The notes: generated by a model from the sequence alone, not told the origin. A stretch of 64,000 nt of DNA from an uncultured Bacteroidia bacterium (GCA_902799345.1 CADBZW010000001.1:117173-181172); one strand, 5' to 3'; shown: positions 51,647 to 59,773, numbered from the stretch's first letter. Numbers and translations are program-made.

Positions 51647-51679
51647 TTTGCAAAGATAAGGATTCTTTGCGTATCTTTG
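51647..51679 (+). promoter_or_regulatory. Promoter of the methyltransferase gene
   Basis: TTTG (51647-51650), a 21-base spacer, then TATCTTTG (51672-51679), 25 bases before the ATG. It overlaps the divergent GT2 promoter. Confidence 0.7.
51651..51658 (-). promoter_or_regulatory. -7 box of the GT2-led glycan operon
   Basis: Minus-strand TATCTTTG, 15 bases before the ATG at 51635, giving a short leader. Confidence 0.6.
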
Positions 51680-51704
51680 CGCTATCAAACGCGATTATCG
51701 GAAA

Positions 51705-52472
51705 ATGAAGAAACTCATCGCCTTATTCACCAAGATCTTTCCTCGTCAGTGGCTCATCAAGCTGAGCTATCTTTTTAGCCTTTTAGTGCGCCCGTTTTAT
51801 CTCGGCAACAAGGTGGAATGCCCCGTTTGCGGCGGTCATTTCCGCAAGTTTTTGCCTTATGGCTATGGTAAGGCGATGGATAACCGTTTGTGCCCCAAGT
51901 GCCTGTCGCTCGAAAGGCATCGTCTGTTGTGGCTTTACTTGAAAGAGAAGACGGATTTCTTCACGGCGCCGCTCAAAGTCTTGCATTTTGCGCCTGAGCA
52001 GCCTTTCCTGAAGCGTTTTCGTGCCTTGAAAAACCTTGACTATACCACTGCCGACCTCGATTCGCCCATCGCTGACCTGCATCTCGATGTCACTGCCATC
52101 GACCAGCCCAGCGACACCTACGACGTGGTTATTTGCAACCATGTGTTGGAGCATGTCAATGATGCGAACAAGGCCTTTGCCGAAATCAAACGCATCTTGA
52201 AGCCTGGCGGTTGGGCGATTCTCCTCGTGCCCATCAACCCCGATGTCGACACCTTTGAAGACCCGAGCATCACCGACCCGAAGGAACGTGAACGGCTTTT
52301 CGGCCAGTATGACCATGTGCGCCAGTTCGGCCGCGACTATGCCGATGTGCTGCGTAAGGCGGGTTTCACGGTGAAGGAAGACAGGCTTTATTATGAGATT
52401 CCAGAAGAACAGCGCGAGCGGATGCGCTTGGCACGCAGGGGAGAGGAAATTATTTATCGTTGCGAGAAATGA
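51705..52472 (+). CDS. SAM-dependent methyltransferase with N-terminal zinc ribbon
   Basis: A 255-residue class I methyltransferase. The N-terminal part holds a four-cysteine site, CPVCGG (39-42) and CPKC (63-66), likely a zinc ribbon. The methyltransferase core follows (~85-220; LKVLHFAPEQPFLKRF, YDVVICNHVLEHVNDANKAF, RILKPGGWAILLVPI), with a modified first motif where a GxGxG loop would be expected (HFAPEQP). The HVLEHV motif is typical of glycan or lipid methyltransferases next to GT genes. Acceptor unknown. It is transcribed away from the GT2 gene and followed by the second hairpin repeat. Confidence 0.88.
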   Translation: MKKLIALFTKIFPRQWLIKLSYLFSLLVRPFYLGNKVECPVCGGHFRKFLPYGYGKAMDNRLCPKCLSLERHRLLWLYLKEKTDFFTAPLKVLHFAPEQPFLKRFRALKNLDYTTADLDSPIADLHLDVTAIDQPSDTYDVVICNHVLEHVNDANKAFAEIKRILKPGGWAILLVPINPDVDTFEDPSITDPKERERLFGQYDHVRQFGRDYADVLRKAGFTVKEDRLYYEIPEEQRERMRLARRGEEIIYRCEK

Positions 52473-52490
52473 ATGTAGAGATTTCTTCGG

Positions 52491-52562
52491 ATGGTTTTGG
52501 CATGTCATACCGAACCTGAAAGGAGAGCGTATCTATGCCAAAACCATCCTCGAAATGACATG
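52491..52562. repeat. Dispersed hairpin element, copy 2
   Basis: Perfect 13-bp stem ATGGTTTTGGCAT / ATGCCAAAACCAT (52491-52503, 52535-52547), plus CATGTCATACCGA (52501-52513) facing TCGAAATGACATG (52550-52562). It shares the conserved CATGTCATACCGA and GTATCTATG parts with the copy at 32359-32427, while the first stem differs but stays paired. Confidence 0.85.
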
Positions 52563-52580
52563 CGTGTAGACATAAACAAC

Positions 52581-52610
52581 AAAAGGCGATTCCCCAAGGG
52601 GGTCGCCTTC
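52581..52610 (-). terminator. Terminator of rpmH
   Basis: On the minus strand AAGGCGA-CCCC...GGGG-AA-TCGCCTTTT forms a strong hairpin with a T run about 35 bases after the rpmH stop. Confidence 0.85.
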
Positions 52611-52644
52611 GTTACCTTAAATGAGAAATATAACGGCTTCCGAA

Positions 52645-52791
52645 TTAATATTCGTCAGAAACTGTAAGTCTCTTTCTGCCTTTGGCTCTTCTGCGGGCCA
52701 AAACCTTACGGCCGTTAGCCGTTGACATTCTCTCTCTGAAACCGTGTTTGTTTCTACGTTTTCTGTTTGAAGGTTGATAAGTGCGCTTCAT
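52645..52791 (-). CDS. rpmH: 50S ribosomal protein L34
   Basis: A 48-residue, very basic ribosomal protein, found by reading the minus strand of what looks like a gap. It begins [18 protein letters not shown] and continues with [20 protein letters not shown], the universal L34 signature, ending LTVSDEY. L34 is a component of the large ribosomal subunit near the polypeptide exit tunnel base. A good -7 box is 56 bases upstream and a terminator follows, so it is a single-gene unit. The common partner rnpA is not next to it. Confidence 0.97.
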   Translation of the reverse strand: MKRTYQPSNRKRRNKHGFRERMSTANGRKVLARRRAKGRKRLTVSDEY

Positions 52792-52846
52792 CTCTCTATC
52801 TTATTTATTTGTTATTTTTCGCTAAAAGTCCCTTTGAATTGGGCTG

Positions 52847-52854
52847 CAAAAGTA
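52847..52854 (-). promoter_or_regulatory. -7 box of rpmH
   Basis: Minus-strand TACTTTTG, 56 bases before the rpmH start, with a TTGG about 18 bases upstream as a possible -33 element. Confidence 0.6.
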
Positions 52855-52896
52855 CAAAGATTTTCCTTTACTCCAACACTTTTCTTGAAAAAAATA

Positions 52897-52932
52897 TAAA
52901 AAGGCAAAACCAAATCTGATTTTGCCTTTTTT
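52897..52932 (-). terminator. Terminator of the dipeptidase gene
   Basis: Stem AAAAAGGCAAAA / TTTTGCCTTTTT (arms near 52898-52909 and 52920-52931), T-rich after the stem on the minus strand, about 22 bases after the stop at 52954. Confidence 0.88.
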
Positions 52933-52953
52933 AACTTGTTGAAATTTAATTGC

Positions 52954-54420
52954 TTAGGCAACAACTTCCTTTTCGGGAATGTTTTTCAGCGTTTCGACGA
53001 TGAAGTCCCAGAAAGGCTGCACGCTCTCGATGAGCAAGGCTTCGTCGGGCGAGTGCGGGTGCACTAAAGTAGGTCCGAAGCTCACCATATCCCAGTTCGG
53101 GTACTTCGAGCCGAGGATGCCGCATTCCAAACCGGCGTGGATGACCATGATCTTGGCTTCCTTGCCGAACTTCTCCAGATAGACCTTCTTCATGAGGTTG
53201 AGGATGGTCGAGTTGATGTTGGGCTTCCAGCCGGGGTAGTCGCCAGTGGAGTAGGCCTCGGCGCCGTTTTCGGTGAGGTTCTTGCGGATTTGCTCGGCGA
53301 GTTTGTCCTTGGCGGCGTCGACGAGGCTGCGGGTCAGCGAGGCGGTCGTGATCTTGCCGCCTTCCATCTTCCAGGTGGCCAGGTTGCTCGAGGTCTCGGT
53401 GGTGCCTTCAAAGTCTTCCGACATGGCGATGACGCCATTGGGGTAGCGGGCGATGGCGCACAACATGTTGTCTTGCGTCTTCACGTCGATGACCTGCTTG
53501 GGCATTTCGGCGGCTTCGCAGAGGATGGCGAGGTCGGGCTCGGTCTCGGCGAACTCTTCCTTGCAGATGGCTTCATATTCAGCGGCATATTGCTTGAATT
53601 CTGCTTCCTTGTCGGCAGGCACGACCACGATGGCTTCGGCTTCTCTCGGGATGGCGTTGCGCAAGCTGCCGCCGTCGATGCAGGCGAGACGCAGACCGTA
53701 TTTCTCGGCTGCCATCAGCAGCATGGTGTTCATCACCTTGTTGGCGTTGGCACGACCCAAGTTGATGTCCATGCCTGAGTGACCGCCTTTCAGGCCTTTC
53801 ACGAAGAGGCGGAAGGCTTTCATTCCAGCAGGGACGTCTTCAAAGGTAGGTGTCCAGGTGCCGATGTTGTCGACGCCGCCGGCGCAGCCCACGTAGAGCT
53901 CGCCTTCGGTCTCCGAGTCCATATTCATCAGGATGTCGCCTTTCAGCACGCCGGGCTGCAGTTTGTTGGCACCCGTCATGCCGGTCTCTTCGTCGATAGT
54001 GAAGAGGGCCTCGATGGGACCATGTTGCAGGTCGGTGGCTTCGAGGACCGCCATGGCGGCGGCGGCACCCAGGCCGTCGTCGGCGCCAAGGGTGGTGCCG
54101 TTGGCCTTCACCCAACCGTCTTCGATGTGGGTCTCAATCGGGTCGTTCTCGAAATCGTGTACCTTGTCGGCGTTCTTCTGCGGAACCATGTCGAGGTGGG
54201 CCTGCAGGATGACGCCTTTGCGGTTTTCCATGCCAGGCGTGGCGGGCTTGCGCATGATGACGTTGCCACAGTCGTCGACGATAGTTTCAAGGCCGTGCTC
54301 TTCGCCCCATTGCTTCATGAAGGCAATCACTTTGGCTTCTTTCTTCGAAGGGCGCGGAATCTGTGTTAAGCTATAAAAGTTTCTCCATACGCCATTCGGC
54401 TCTAAATCTTTGATGCTCAT
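52954..54420 (-). CDS. pepD: Aminoacyl-histidine dipeptidase (beta-Ala-His dipeptidase, M20)
   Basis: A 488-residue cytosolic zinc dipeptidase of the M20C (PepD) family, which cleaves Xaa-His dipeptides such as carnosine. The metal site is complete: HLDMVPQ (His75, Asp77), GADDG (Asp115), and the catalytic pair DEETGMTG (Glu144-Glu145); a further Asp is in MNMDSETEG and the late His in THPHSPDEA-like VHPHSPDEAL near residue 463. The lid domain is the middle part (KGLKGGHSGMDI near 205). It is a single gene with its own terminator; the upstream 180 bases are T/G-rich low complexity. Confidence 0.94.
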   Translation of the reverse strand: MSIKDLEPNGVWRNFYSLTQIPRPSKKEAKVIAFMKQWGEEHGLETIVDDCGNVIMRKPATPGMENRKGVILQAHLDMVPQKNADKVHDFENDPIETHIEDGWVKANGTTLGADDGLGAAAAMAVLEATDLQHGPIEALFTIDEETGMTGANKLQPGVLKGDILMNMDSETEGELYVGCAGGVDNIGTWTPTFEDVPAGMKAFRLFVKGLKGGHSGMDINLGRANANKVMNTMLLMAAEKYGLRLACIDGGSLRNAIPREAEAIVVVPADKEAEFKQYAAEYEAICKEEFAETEPDLAILCEAAEMPKQVIDVKTQDNMLCAIARYPNGVIAMSEDFEGTTETSSNLATWKMEGGKITTASLTRSLVDAAKDKLAEQIRKNLTENGAEAYSTGDYPGWKPNINSTILNLMKKVYLEKFGKEAKIMVIHAGLECGILGSKYPNWDMVSFGPTLVHPHSPDEALLIESVQPFWDFIVETLKNIPEKEVVA

Positions 54421-54599
54421 AGTGTTGTTTGTTGATTGTTTGTTGTTTATTGTTTAATTGTTTGTTGTTGCATTATAGATTGTTATGATCGTTGACAATG
54501 ATTGTCAATTCAACAAATCAACAGTCAACGATTCAACGTCAAAAATCGTCGCTAAAGTACGACATTTTTTGAAATCCTAGCAAAAAAGAGCTAGATTCC
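54421..54599. other. 179-base T/G-rich spacer with inverted repeat
   Basis: The right-hand side of the dipeptidase start is a run of TTGTTTGTTGATTGTTTG-like text (54425-54470), then TTGACAAT-G-ATTGTCAA (54492-54508), then A/C-rich text complementary in style. Similar T/G-rich text occurs at 29783-29820. No gene seen. Confidence 0.6.
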
Positions 54600-55274
54600 T
54601 TATCTCCTGTCCCCCAAGCCGATGTAATACAGCAGCGTGACCAACGACGACAAGGCGGCCACAACGTAGGTGCTGGCGGCCCAGCCGAGGGCTTCCTTGG
54701 CTTGCGCGGCTTCCTTTTCACCGAGTGAGTTGGACGACTTCAGCCAGACTAGCGCCCGCTTCGAGGCGTTGAACTCAACGGGCAGGGTGACGACACTGAA
54801 CAGGAACACCATGGCGAACATGGCGATGCCAACCCAGAACAGGGCAGGGAAGGTGTTGATAATCAACAATCCGATGATGATGACAATCATGGAGAGTTTC
54901 GACGAGATGTTGACGGCAGGCACTAAGGCAGAACGCAGTTTCAATGGCGCATAACCTTCCTTGTGCTGTACGGCATGACCGCATTCGTGAGCCGCCACGG
55001 CAGCGGCCGAAACGCTGTTCGAGCGATAGACGTCTTCACTCAGGTTGACCGTTTTCTTGGTTGGGTCGTAATGGTCGGTGAGCTGACCTTTGATACATGT
55101 GACTTGTACGTCATGGATGCCGTTGTCGTTGAGCATCTTCTGTGCGATTTGTGCGCCGGTGAGGCCGCCTGGAGCGAGTACTTTGGAATATTTGGCGAAC
55201 ACGCTTTTCAGTTTCCATTGCACCAAAAGCCCCACAAGGGCGATCACGATGATTAAAATCCAATTTACATTCAT
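54600..55274 (-). CDS. YugP-like neutral zinc metallopeptidase, membrane-bound
   Basis: A 224-residue integral membrane protease. Start at 55274 (MNVNWILIIVIALVGLLVQW) gives an N-terminal helix; a longer frame crosses the promoter. The zinc motif HECGH (96-100) lies in AAAVAAHECGHAVQHKEGY. After it come helices at ~115-135, ~137-158 and ~195-218, with the third metal ligand expected in LPVEFNASKRAL (Glu near 163). The family (DUF/peptidase YugP) is widespread and its substrates are unknown. Divergent from the steroid-reductase-like operon. Confidence 0.9.
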   Translation of the reverse strand: MNVNWILIIVIALVGLLVQWKLKSVFAKYSKVLAPGGLTGAQIAQKMLNDNGIHDVQVTCIKGQLTDHYDPTKKTVNLSEDVYRSNSVSAAAVAAHECGHAVQHKEGYAPLKLRSALVPAVNISSKLSMIVIIIGLLIINTFPALFWVGIAMFAMVFLFSVVTLPVEFNASKRALVWLKSSNSLGEKEAAQAKEALGWAASTYVVAALSSLVTLLYYIGLGDRR

Positions 55275-55307
55275 TTTATTGCTTGTTTTTTTACAATGTT
55301 GAAAGTG

Positions 55308-55315
55308 CAAAGATA
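55308..55315 (-). promoter_or_regulatory. -7 box of the zinc metallopeptidase gene
   Basis: Minus-strand TATCTTTG, 33 bases before the ATG at 55274. Confidence 0.6.
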
Positions 55316-55370
55316 ATAGAAATTTTCCGATTGTTTAGTGAAAAAATCTCTACCCTAAGGGGCTTTTCCT

Positions 55371-55378
55371 TAATTTTG
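55371..55378 (+). promoter_or_regulatory. -7 box of the reductase operon
   Basis: TAATTTTG fits TAnnTTTG, 19 bases before the ATG at 55398. Confidence 0.55.
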
Positions 55379-55397
55379 TCACCTTATTTATAATACC

Positions 55398-56165
55398 ATG
55401 ACACTACATTCCTTTAATATTTTCCTTATAATCATGTCGGTAGTTGCCGTCGTGGTGTTTGTCAGCCTCTATTTCGTTGACGCTGGCTATGGTAAATTCT
55501 ATGACAAGAAATGGGGCCCGGCGGTCAACAACAAGCTGGGATGGGTGCTGATGGAGTCGCCTGTGTTTTTCGCCATGCTGCTACTATGGCTTTTCTCTGA
55601 TCGTCGCGCCGATATGGTGAGGCTCGCCTTCCTGTTTTTGTTTGAGTTGCACTACATCCATCGCTCGTTCGTGTTCCCGTTCCGTATGCGGGGCCACAGC
55701 GTGATGCCGCTGTCTATCGTCGTGATGGGTGTGACGTTCAATCTGTTGAATGCCTTTATGCAAGGCGGCTGGATCTTCTACATCTCACCCGACGACTATT
55801 ATCCCGCCGACTGGCTCACCGACCCGCGTTTCATCGCCGGCTTCCTCGTCTTCATCCTCGGCATGTTCATCAACATTCAGTCCGACGACATCATCCGCAA
55901 CCTGCGCAAAGAAGGCGACACCAAGCATTATCTGCCCAAAGACGGCATGTTCCGCTATGTGACCTCAGCCAACTACTTCGGCGAGTTCATCGAATGGGTC
56001 GGCTTCGCCATCCTCACCTGGTCGTGGGCAGGCGCTGTCTTCGCCTTGTGGACCTTCGCCAACCTGGGACCGCGAGCGGCGCGTATCTACGACAAATACA
56101 AACTGGAGTTTGGCGACGAGTTGGACACTAAAAAAGTAAAGAGAATCATACCTTTTATTTATTGA
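55398..56165 (+). CDS. Steroid 5-alpha-reductase-family protein (SRD5A-like)
   Basis: A 255-residue polytopic membrane protein of the 3-oxo-5-alpha-steroid 4-dehydrogenase family, which reduces a delta-4 double bond with NADPH. Six to seven hydrophobic segments are seen. Family motifs are LFELHYIHRSFVFPFRM (~82-98), NIQSDDIIRNLRKEG (~160-174), and the C-terminal NADPH region GMFRYVTSANYFGEFIEWVG (~183-202) with HPNYFGE-like NYFGE and a final KYKLEFG ... RIIPFIY. It overlaps the next gene, an Old-Yellow-Enzyme reductase, by 4 bases. With the SDR that follows, this matches the layout of published gut Bacteroidales clusters reducing 3-oxo-delta-4 bile acids or steroids. Substrate here is inferred. 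Confidence 0.88.
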   Translation: MTLHSFNIFLIIMSVVAVVVFVSLYFVDAGYGKFYDKKWGPAVNNKLGWVLMESPVFFAMLLLWLFSDRRADMVRLAFLFLFELHYIHRSFVFPFRMRGHSVMPLSIVVMGVTFNLLNAFMQGGWIFYISPDDYYPADWLTDPRFIAGFLVFILGMFINIQSDDIIRNLRKEGDTKHYLPKDGMFRYVTSANYFGEFIEWVGFAILTWSWAGAVFALWTFANLGPRAARIYDKYKLEFGDELDTKKVKRIIPFIY

Positions 56166-57403
56166 CTATGGAAAATTCAACGATATTCACCCCCTGTCAA
56201 ATTGGACCTATCACCTTGCGTAATAGGGTGATACGCTCTGCGGCCTTCGAGAATATGGCCCATGGCAACCGTCCCACCGATGAATTGTTCGCCTATCATA
56301 CCGCTGTGGCCAAAGGCGGAGTCGGCATGACCACGGTGGCATACGCCGCCGTCAACCAGTCGGGCCTCTCGTTCGACGGCCAACTCTGGATGCGTGAGGA
56401 GATTGTTCCCGACCTGAAGCGCCTCACCGATGCCATCCACAGCTATGGAGCCAAGGCCTCCATCCAGCTGGGACACTGCGGTAACATGACGCACCGCGCC
56501 ACCTGCGGTTGTATGCCCGTGGGCGCCTCCCGTGGCTTCAACATGTATTCGCCGACTTTCGTCAGAAAGCTCAAGAAGGAGGAGATTTATTCCCTGGTCC
56601 TTGACTTCGGCAAGGCTGTTGACTTGGCCCGCAAGGCAGGATTCGACTGCGTGGAGATTCATGCGGGACATGGCTACCTCATCAGCCAGTTCCTGTCGCC
56701 TTACACCAACCACCGTCACGATGAGTTTGGCGGCGTCCTCGACAACAGGATGCGTTTCATGAAACTCGTCATCGAAGAGGTGATGCGTGTCGCCGGCAAC
56801 GACATGGCCGTGGTGGTCAAGACCAACATGTTCGACGGCTTCAAGCGTGGCATGGACCGCGACGACTGTATCATCGTTGCCAAAGAGTTGGAAAAGCTCG
56901 GTGTTCACGCCCTCGTGCTGTCGGCCGGCTTCGTCAGCAAGGCCCCGATGCATGTGATGCGTGGCGCCATGCCGCTCAAGACCTTGGCCTATTACATGGA
57001 CATGAAGAAGTTCTGGTGGCTCAAGTTGGGCTTGAAGTTCTTTGGCCGTCTGCTCATCCCCACGGTGCCTTACAAGGAAGGCTATTTCCTCGAAGATGCC
57101 AAGGTGTTCCGCGAGAACCTCAAAATGCCCTTGATTTACGTTGGCGGCATGGTCTCGAAAGAGAAGATGGAAGAGGTGCTCGACTCGGGCTTCGTGGCCT
57201 TGCAGATGGCCCGCGCCTTGATTCGCGACACTGACTTCATCAACAAGCTGCAAAGCGGCGAAGTGACACGTAGCGAGTGCAAGCACTCCAACTACTGCAT
57301 CGGCCGTATGTACACGCTGGATATGAGGTGTCACAACTGCTTGGATGAAGACCTCCCGAGGAAAATCCAGAAAGAGATTAAAAAAGCGGAGAAGAAAGGA
57401 TGA
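56162..57403 (+). CDS. NADH:flavin oxidoreductase (Old Yellow Enzyme family; 5-beta-reductase-like)
   Basis: A 413-residue FMN-dependent ene-reductase. The TIM-barrel signatures are PCQIGPITLRNRVIRSAAFE (N-terminus), QLGHCGNMTH (~103-112), FDCVEIHAGHGYLISQFLSP (~162-181) with TNHRHDEFGG, and LIYVGGM with VALQMARALIRD near the phosphate site. Cys residues near the end (CKHSNYC, MRCHNC) recall the [4Fe-4S] motif of BaiCD and 2,4-dienoyl-CoA reductase, but the FAD/NADH-binding C-terminal half of those ~650-residue enzymes is missing. It overlaps both neighbours by 4 bases. In the steroid/bile-acid setting, this type acts as 5-beta-reductase; other enoate substrates are possible. Confidence 0.87.
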   Translation: MTMENSTIFTPCQIGPITLRNRVIRSAAFENMAHGNRPTDELFAYHTAVAKGGVGMTTVAYAAVNQSGLSFDGQLWMREEIVPDLKRLTDAIHSYGAKASIQLGHCGNMTHRATCGCMPVGASRGFNMYSPTFVRKLKKEEIYSLVLDFGKAVDLARKAGFDCVEIHAGHGYLISQFLSPYTNHRHDEFGGVLDNRMRFMKLVIEEVMRVAGNDMAVVVKTNMFDGFKRGMDRDDCIIVAKELEKLGVHALVLSAGFVSKAPMHVMRGAMPLKTLAYYMDMKKFWWLKLGLKFFGRLLIPTVPYKEGYFLEDAKVFRENLKMPLIYVGGMVSKEKMEEVLDSGFVALQMARALIRDTDFINKLQSGEVTRSECKHSNYCIGRMYTLDMRCHNCLDEDLPRKIQKEIKKAEKKG

Positions 57404-58215
57404 ACGCAAAAAGATGGTTCAATAGGTTTCAGGAGACGCACGGCCATCAGCCATGGGCGCTGATTACGGGCGGCAGTTCAGGCATGGGCTTGGAGTTTGC
57501 GCGCCAATTGTCGGAAATCGGATGCAACTTGCTATTGGTCAGCAACCAAGCGGAAGAGCTGAAGAAGGCTGCTGAGGAGCTGAAGCAATGGAAGTCTATC
57601 CAAGTGAAGGCGTATTACCAGAATCTGGCTACCGAAACGGCTGCTGATGAGTTGCTTGCCTTTTGCAAATCCGAGAACCTGCAAATTGACATACTCATCA
57701 ACAATGCAGGCATGTTCTTCTTTGAAGAGTTGACCCGTGAAAACGAAGGCAAAGCCTTGACGATGATGCGCCTGCACATGTTCACCCCGACGCGGCTGTG
57801 CCTCTTGTTTGGCGAAAAGATGAAACAACGCGGCTACGGCTACATTATTAATATGTCGTCGATGGCTGCCAAGCTGCCTTGCCCCGGCATCACTATCTAC
57901 TCCGCCACGAAGGCCTATTTGAAGAGTTTCGGCAAGTCGCTCTATTTCGAGATGCGGCCCTATAGCGTGGGCGTGACCACAATCTGTCCCGCTGCCATCG
58001 CAACACCACTTTACAGGTTGAAACCCAGTTTGTTACAGTTTGGCGTGAAAATTGGAGTAATCGGTACACCACAATGGCTGGTCAGGAAGGCCTTGAAAGG
58101 CATGATGCGGAAGAAAAGAGTGGTGAAGCCTGGCTTCATGAACATCTATCTGCCTCCTTTGATTGCCGTCCTGCCCCATGAATTAGTAAGTAAATTATGG
58201 CAAAAGTTCAAATAA
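57400..58215 (+). CDS. Short-chain dehydrogenase/reductase (possible 3-beta-hydroxysteroid dehydrogenase)
   Basis: A 271-residue classical SDR. The nucleotide motif TGGSSGMG (23-30), NNAG (101-104), catalytic Ser in NMSSMAA (153/154) and YxxxK as YSATK (Tyr167, Lys171) are all present. The last ~50 residues are hydrophobic and basic (MRKKRVVKPGFMNIYLPP), so it may sit at the membrane. It overlaps the OYE gene by 4 bases and its end overlaps the next gene by 19. Next to a 5-alpha-reductase-like and a 5-beta-reductase-like gene, a hydroxysteroid dehydrogenase is the natural guess, but SDR substrate cannot be read from sequence alone. Confidence 0.88.
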   Translation: MNAKRWFNRFQETHGHQPWALITGGSSGMGLEFARQLSEIGCNLLLVSNQAEELKKAAEELKQWKSIQVKAYYQNLATETAADELLAFCKSENLQIDILINNAGMFFFEELTRENEGKALTMMRLHMFTPTRLCLLFGEKMKQRGYGYIINMSSMAAKLPCPGITIYSATKAYLKSFGKSLYFEMRPYSVGVTTICPAAIATPLYRLKPSLLQFGVKIGVIGTPQWLVRKALKGMMRKKRVVKPGFMNIYLPPLIAVLPHELVSKLWQKFK

Positions 58216-59144
58216 CAGTATTGTTTTTATTGGCCAGTTTATCGGCCTTCGCACAACGCTACGAGAAGGTGCCTTTTGGCGACTTCGAGCAGTGGGTGGT
58301 GCGTTATATCGACGAGTCGCAGATCATTGGCGGCAACCGCAAAACCCTTTATGTCATTGGCCCGACGGACACTATCGTCGGCAATGATGCCTACGACTAC
58401 AAGAAAACGATTTGGGCCACTTCCAACGCCTTTGCCAAGGTGATGGGAATCACAAAGACCAGCACCAACGTCACCCCCGACCGTGGCCCGACGGGACGTT
58501 GCGCCAAGCTCGCCACGCAATACGCCTACTGTAAGGTGGCCGGCATGGTGAACATCAAGGTGTTGGCGGCCGGCTCGATTTATTGGGGCAAGATGCTGGA
58601 ACCCATCACCGGCGTCAGCGACCCTTACTCTTTCATGGACTGGGGCATACCCTTTACGAAACGCCCCAAGGCTATGGTGCTCAACTACAGGTCGGTGATC
58701 CCGAATACGGGCAAGCTGGTGAAGGGCACCACCTTCCGCACCATTGAATTCGATGGCTACGACCCGGCTGAGATCATGTTTGTCTTGCAATACCGTTGGG
58801 AGGACGAAAAAGGTAACATCCACGCCAAACGAGTGGGCACCGCCTTCTATCATGTCGACCAAACCTCACACGGCTGGGTGAACAATTTCCGCATCCCTGT
58901 TATCTATGGCGATGCCCGAAAGTCGCCGGATTACAAGCCGTATATGGACTTGATCACGGGTGAAAAGACCATGTATGCCCTCAACAGCAAAGGCAAGAAG
59001 AAACCCGTAGTCGAAGAGGGCTGGGCCGATGCCGATTGCCCGGTTACCCACGCCATCATGGCGGTCACCTCGGGCAGCCAAGGCGCTTTCATTGGCGCAT
59101 TGGACAATATACTCTGGGTCGATGAAATTAGGCTTGAATATTGA
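58197..59144 (+). CDS. PCMD-domain exported protein
   Basis: A 315-residue protein with a short signal peptide (residues 1-20, ending FAQ) and a PCMD (putative carbohydrate metabolism) jelly-roll-like domain: FGDFEQWVVRYIDESQIIGG, TIWATSNAFAKVM, RCAKLATQYAYCKVAGMVNI, AAGSIYWGKM, FTKRPKAMVLNYR, and the end GALDNILWVDEIRLEY, where the final WVDEI strand is typical. Bacteroidota use such domains on the cell surface, often in glycan loci. Its start overlaps the SDR gene by 19 bases, so it is expressed with the reductases, an unusual partner. Confidence 0.85.
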   Translation: MAKVQITVLFLLASLSAFAQRYEKVPFGDFEQWVVRYIDESQIIGGNRKTLYVIGPTDTIVGNDAYDYKKTIWATSNAFAKVMGITKTSTNVTPDRGPTGRCAKLATQYAYCKVAGMVNIKVLAAGSIYWGKMLEPITGVSDPYSFMDWGIPFTKRPKAMVLNYRSVIPNTGKLVKGTTFRTIEFDGYDPAEIMFVLQYRWEDEKGNIHAKRVGTAFYHVDQTSHGWVNNFRIPVIYGDARKSPDYKPYMDLITGEKTMYALNSKGKKKPVVEEGWADADCPVTHAIMAVTSGSQGAFIGALDNILWVDEIRLEY

Positions 59145-59228
59145 TTGTTTGGTTTTGAAAATCAATACTATACTATAAAATGAATAAACATTTAAACCAT
59201 CAACAATTCAATATCCCAATCTTTTTCC

Positions 59229-59236
59229 TATTTTTG
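59229..59236 (+). promoter_or_regulatory. -7 box of the DUF5606 gene
   Basis: TATTTTTG, 27 bases before the ATG at 59264. Confidence 0.55.
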
Positions 59237-59263
59237 CAGCCGTTTTTGAAAAAAGAATGAACT

Positions 59264-59707
59264 ATGGATCTGACTAAAATTGTTTCAATATCTGGTAAAC
59301 CAGGACTTTATGTTGTTAAGTCTCAAGCCGTTGGAAGGCTTATTGTTGAATCTGTCATCGATGGCAAATGCATACCCGCCTTTGCACGCGACCGCATGAG
59401 CTCGCTTGAAGAAATCTCCATCTTCTCCATGGACGAAGACCGCCCGCTGAAGGAAGTCTTCATGATGATTCACGACAAGATGGGCGATAAGGTCGACTTC
59501 GACTACAAGAAAGCTAGCCCCGACGAGCTGCGCGAGAAGTTCGCTCTCGTCATGCCCGACTACGACGAGGAAGCCGTGTATCCTTCCGACATGAGGAAGG
59601 TCTTCGCCTGGTATCAGATGTTGAACGACAAGGGCTTGCTCGACTTCACCGTAGAAGAGGAAAAGAAGGAAGAAACGCCCGAGGAACCCGCCGAGAAAGC
59701 GGAATGA
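59264..59707 (+). CDS. DUF5606-domain protein
   Basis: A 147-residue soluble protein starting MDLTKIVSISGKPGLYVVKS, with SRAVGRLIVESVIDGK-like text (SQAVGRLIVESVIDGK) and RMSSLEEISIFSMDED, then a helical part (ASPDELREKFALVMPDYDEE, VYPSDMRKVFAWYQMLNDKG) and an acidic tail rich in Glu/Lys/Pro. This matches DUF5606, a nearly universal small Bacteroidota protein of unknown function. Single gene with promoter and terminator. Confidence 0.87.
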   Translation: MDLTKIVSISGKPGLYVVKSQAVGRLIVESVIDGKCIPAFARDRMSSLEEISIFSMDEDRPLKEVFMMIHDKMGDKVDFDYKKASPDELREKFALVMPDYDEEAVYPSDMRKVFAWYQMLNDKGLLDFTVEEEKKEETPEEPAEKAE

Positions 59708-59727
59708 TTTTCCGAAAATGACTAAAA

Positions 59728-59751
59728 GAAGCTGCTTCGGCAGCTTTTTTT
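59728..59751 (+). terminator. Terminator of the DUF5606 gene
   Basis: AAGCTGC-TTCG-GCAGCTT, a stem closed by a UUCG tetraloop, followed by seven T. Confidence 0.92.
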
Positions 59752-59752
59752 G

Positions 59753-59760
59753 TATATTTG
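59753..59760 (+). promoter_or_regulatory. -7 box of pyrK-pyrD
   Basis: TATATTTG directly after the preceding terminator. The leader to pyrK would be about 130 bases and includes the dispersed repeat at 59774. Confidence 0.5.
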
Positions 59761-59773
59761 TGGCGTGATAAAC

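Noticed and set aside
51636-51653. Upstream TTG start for the GT2 glycosyltransferase
   Set aside because: The TTG lies inside the TATCTTTG promoter box; ATG at 51635 starts the conserved fold.
56162-57403. Full-length BaiCD/2,4-dienoyl-CoA reductase
   Set aside because: The protein ends at 413 residues and lacks the C-terminal FAD/NADH-binding half, so only the OYE-type domain is called.
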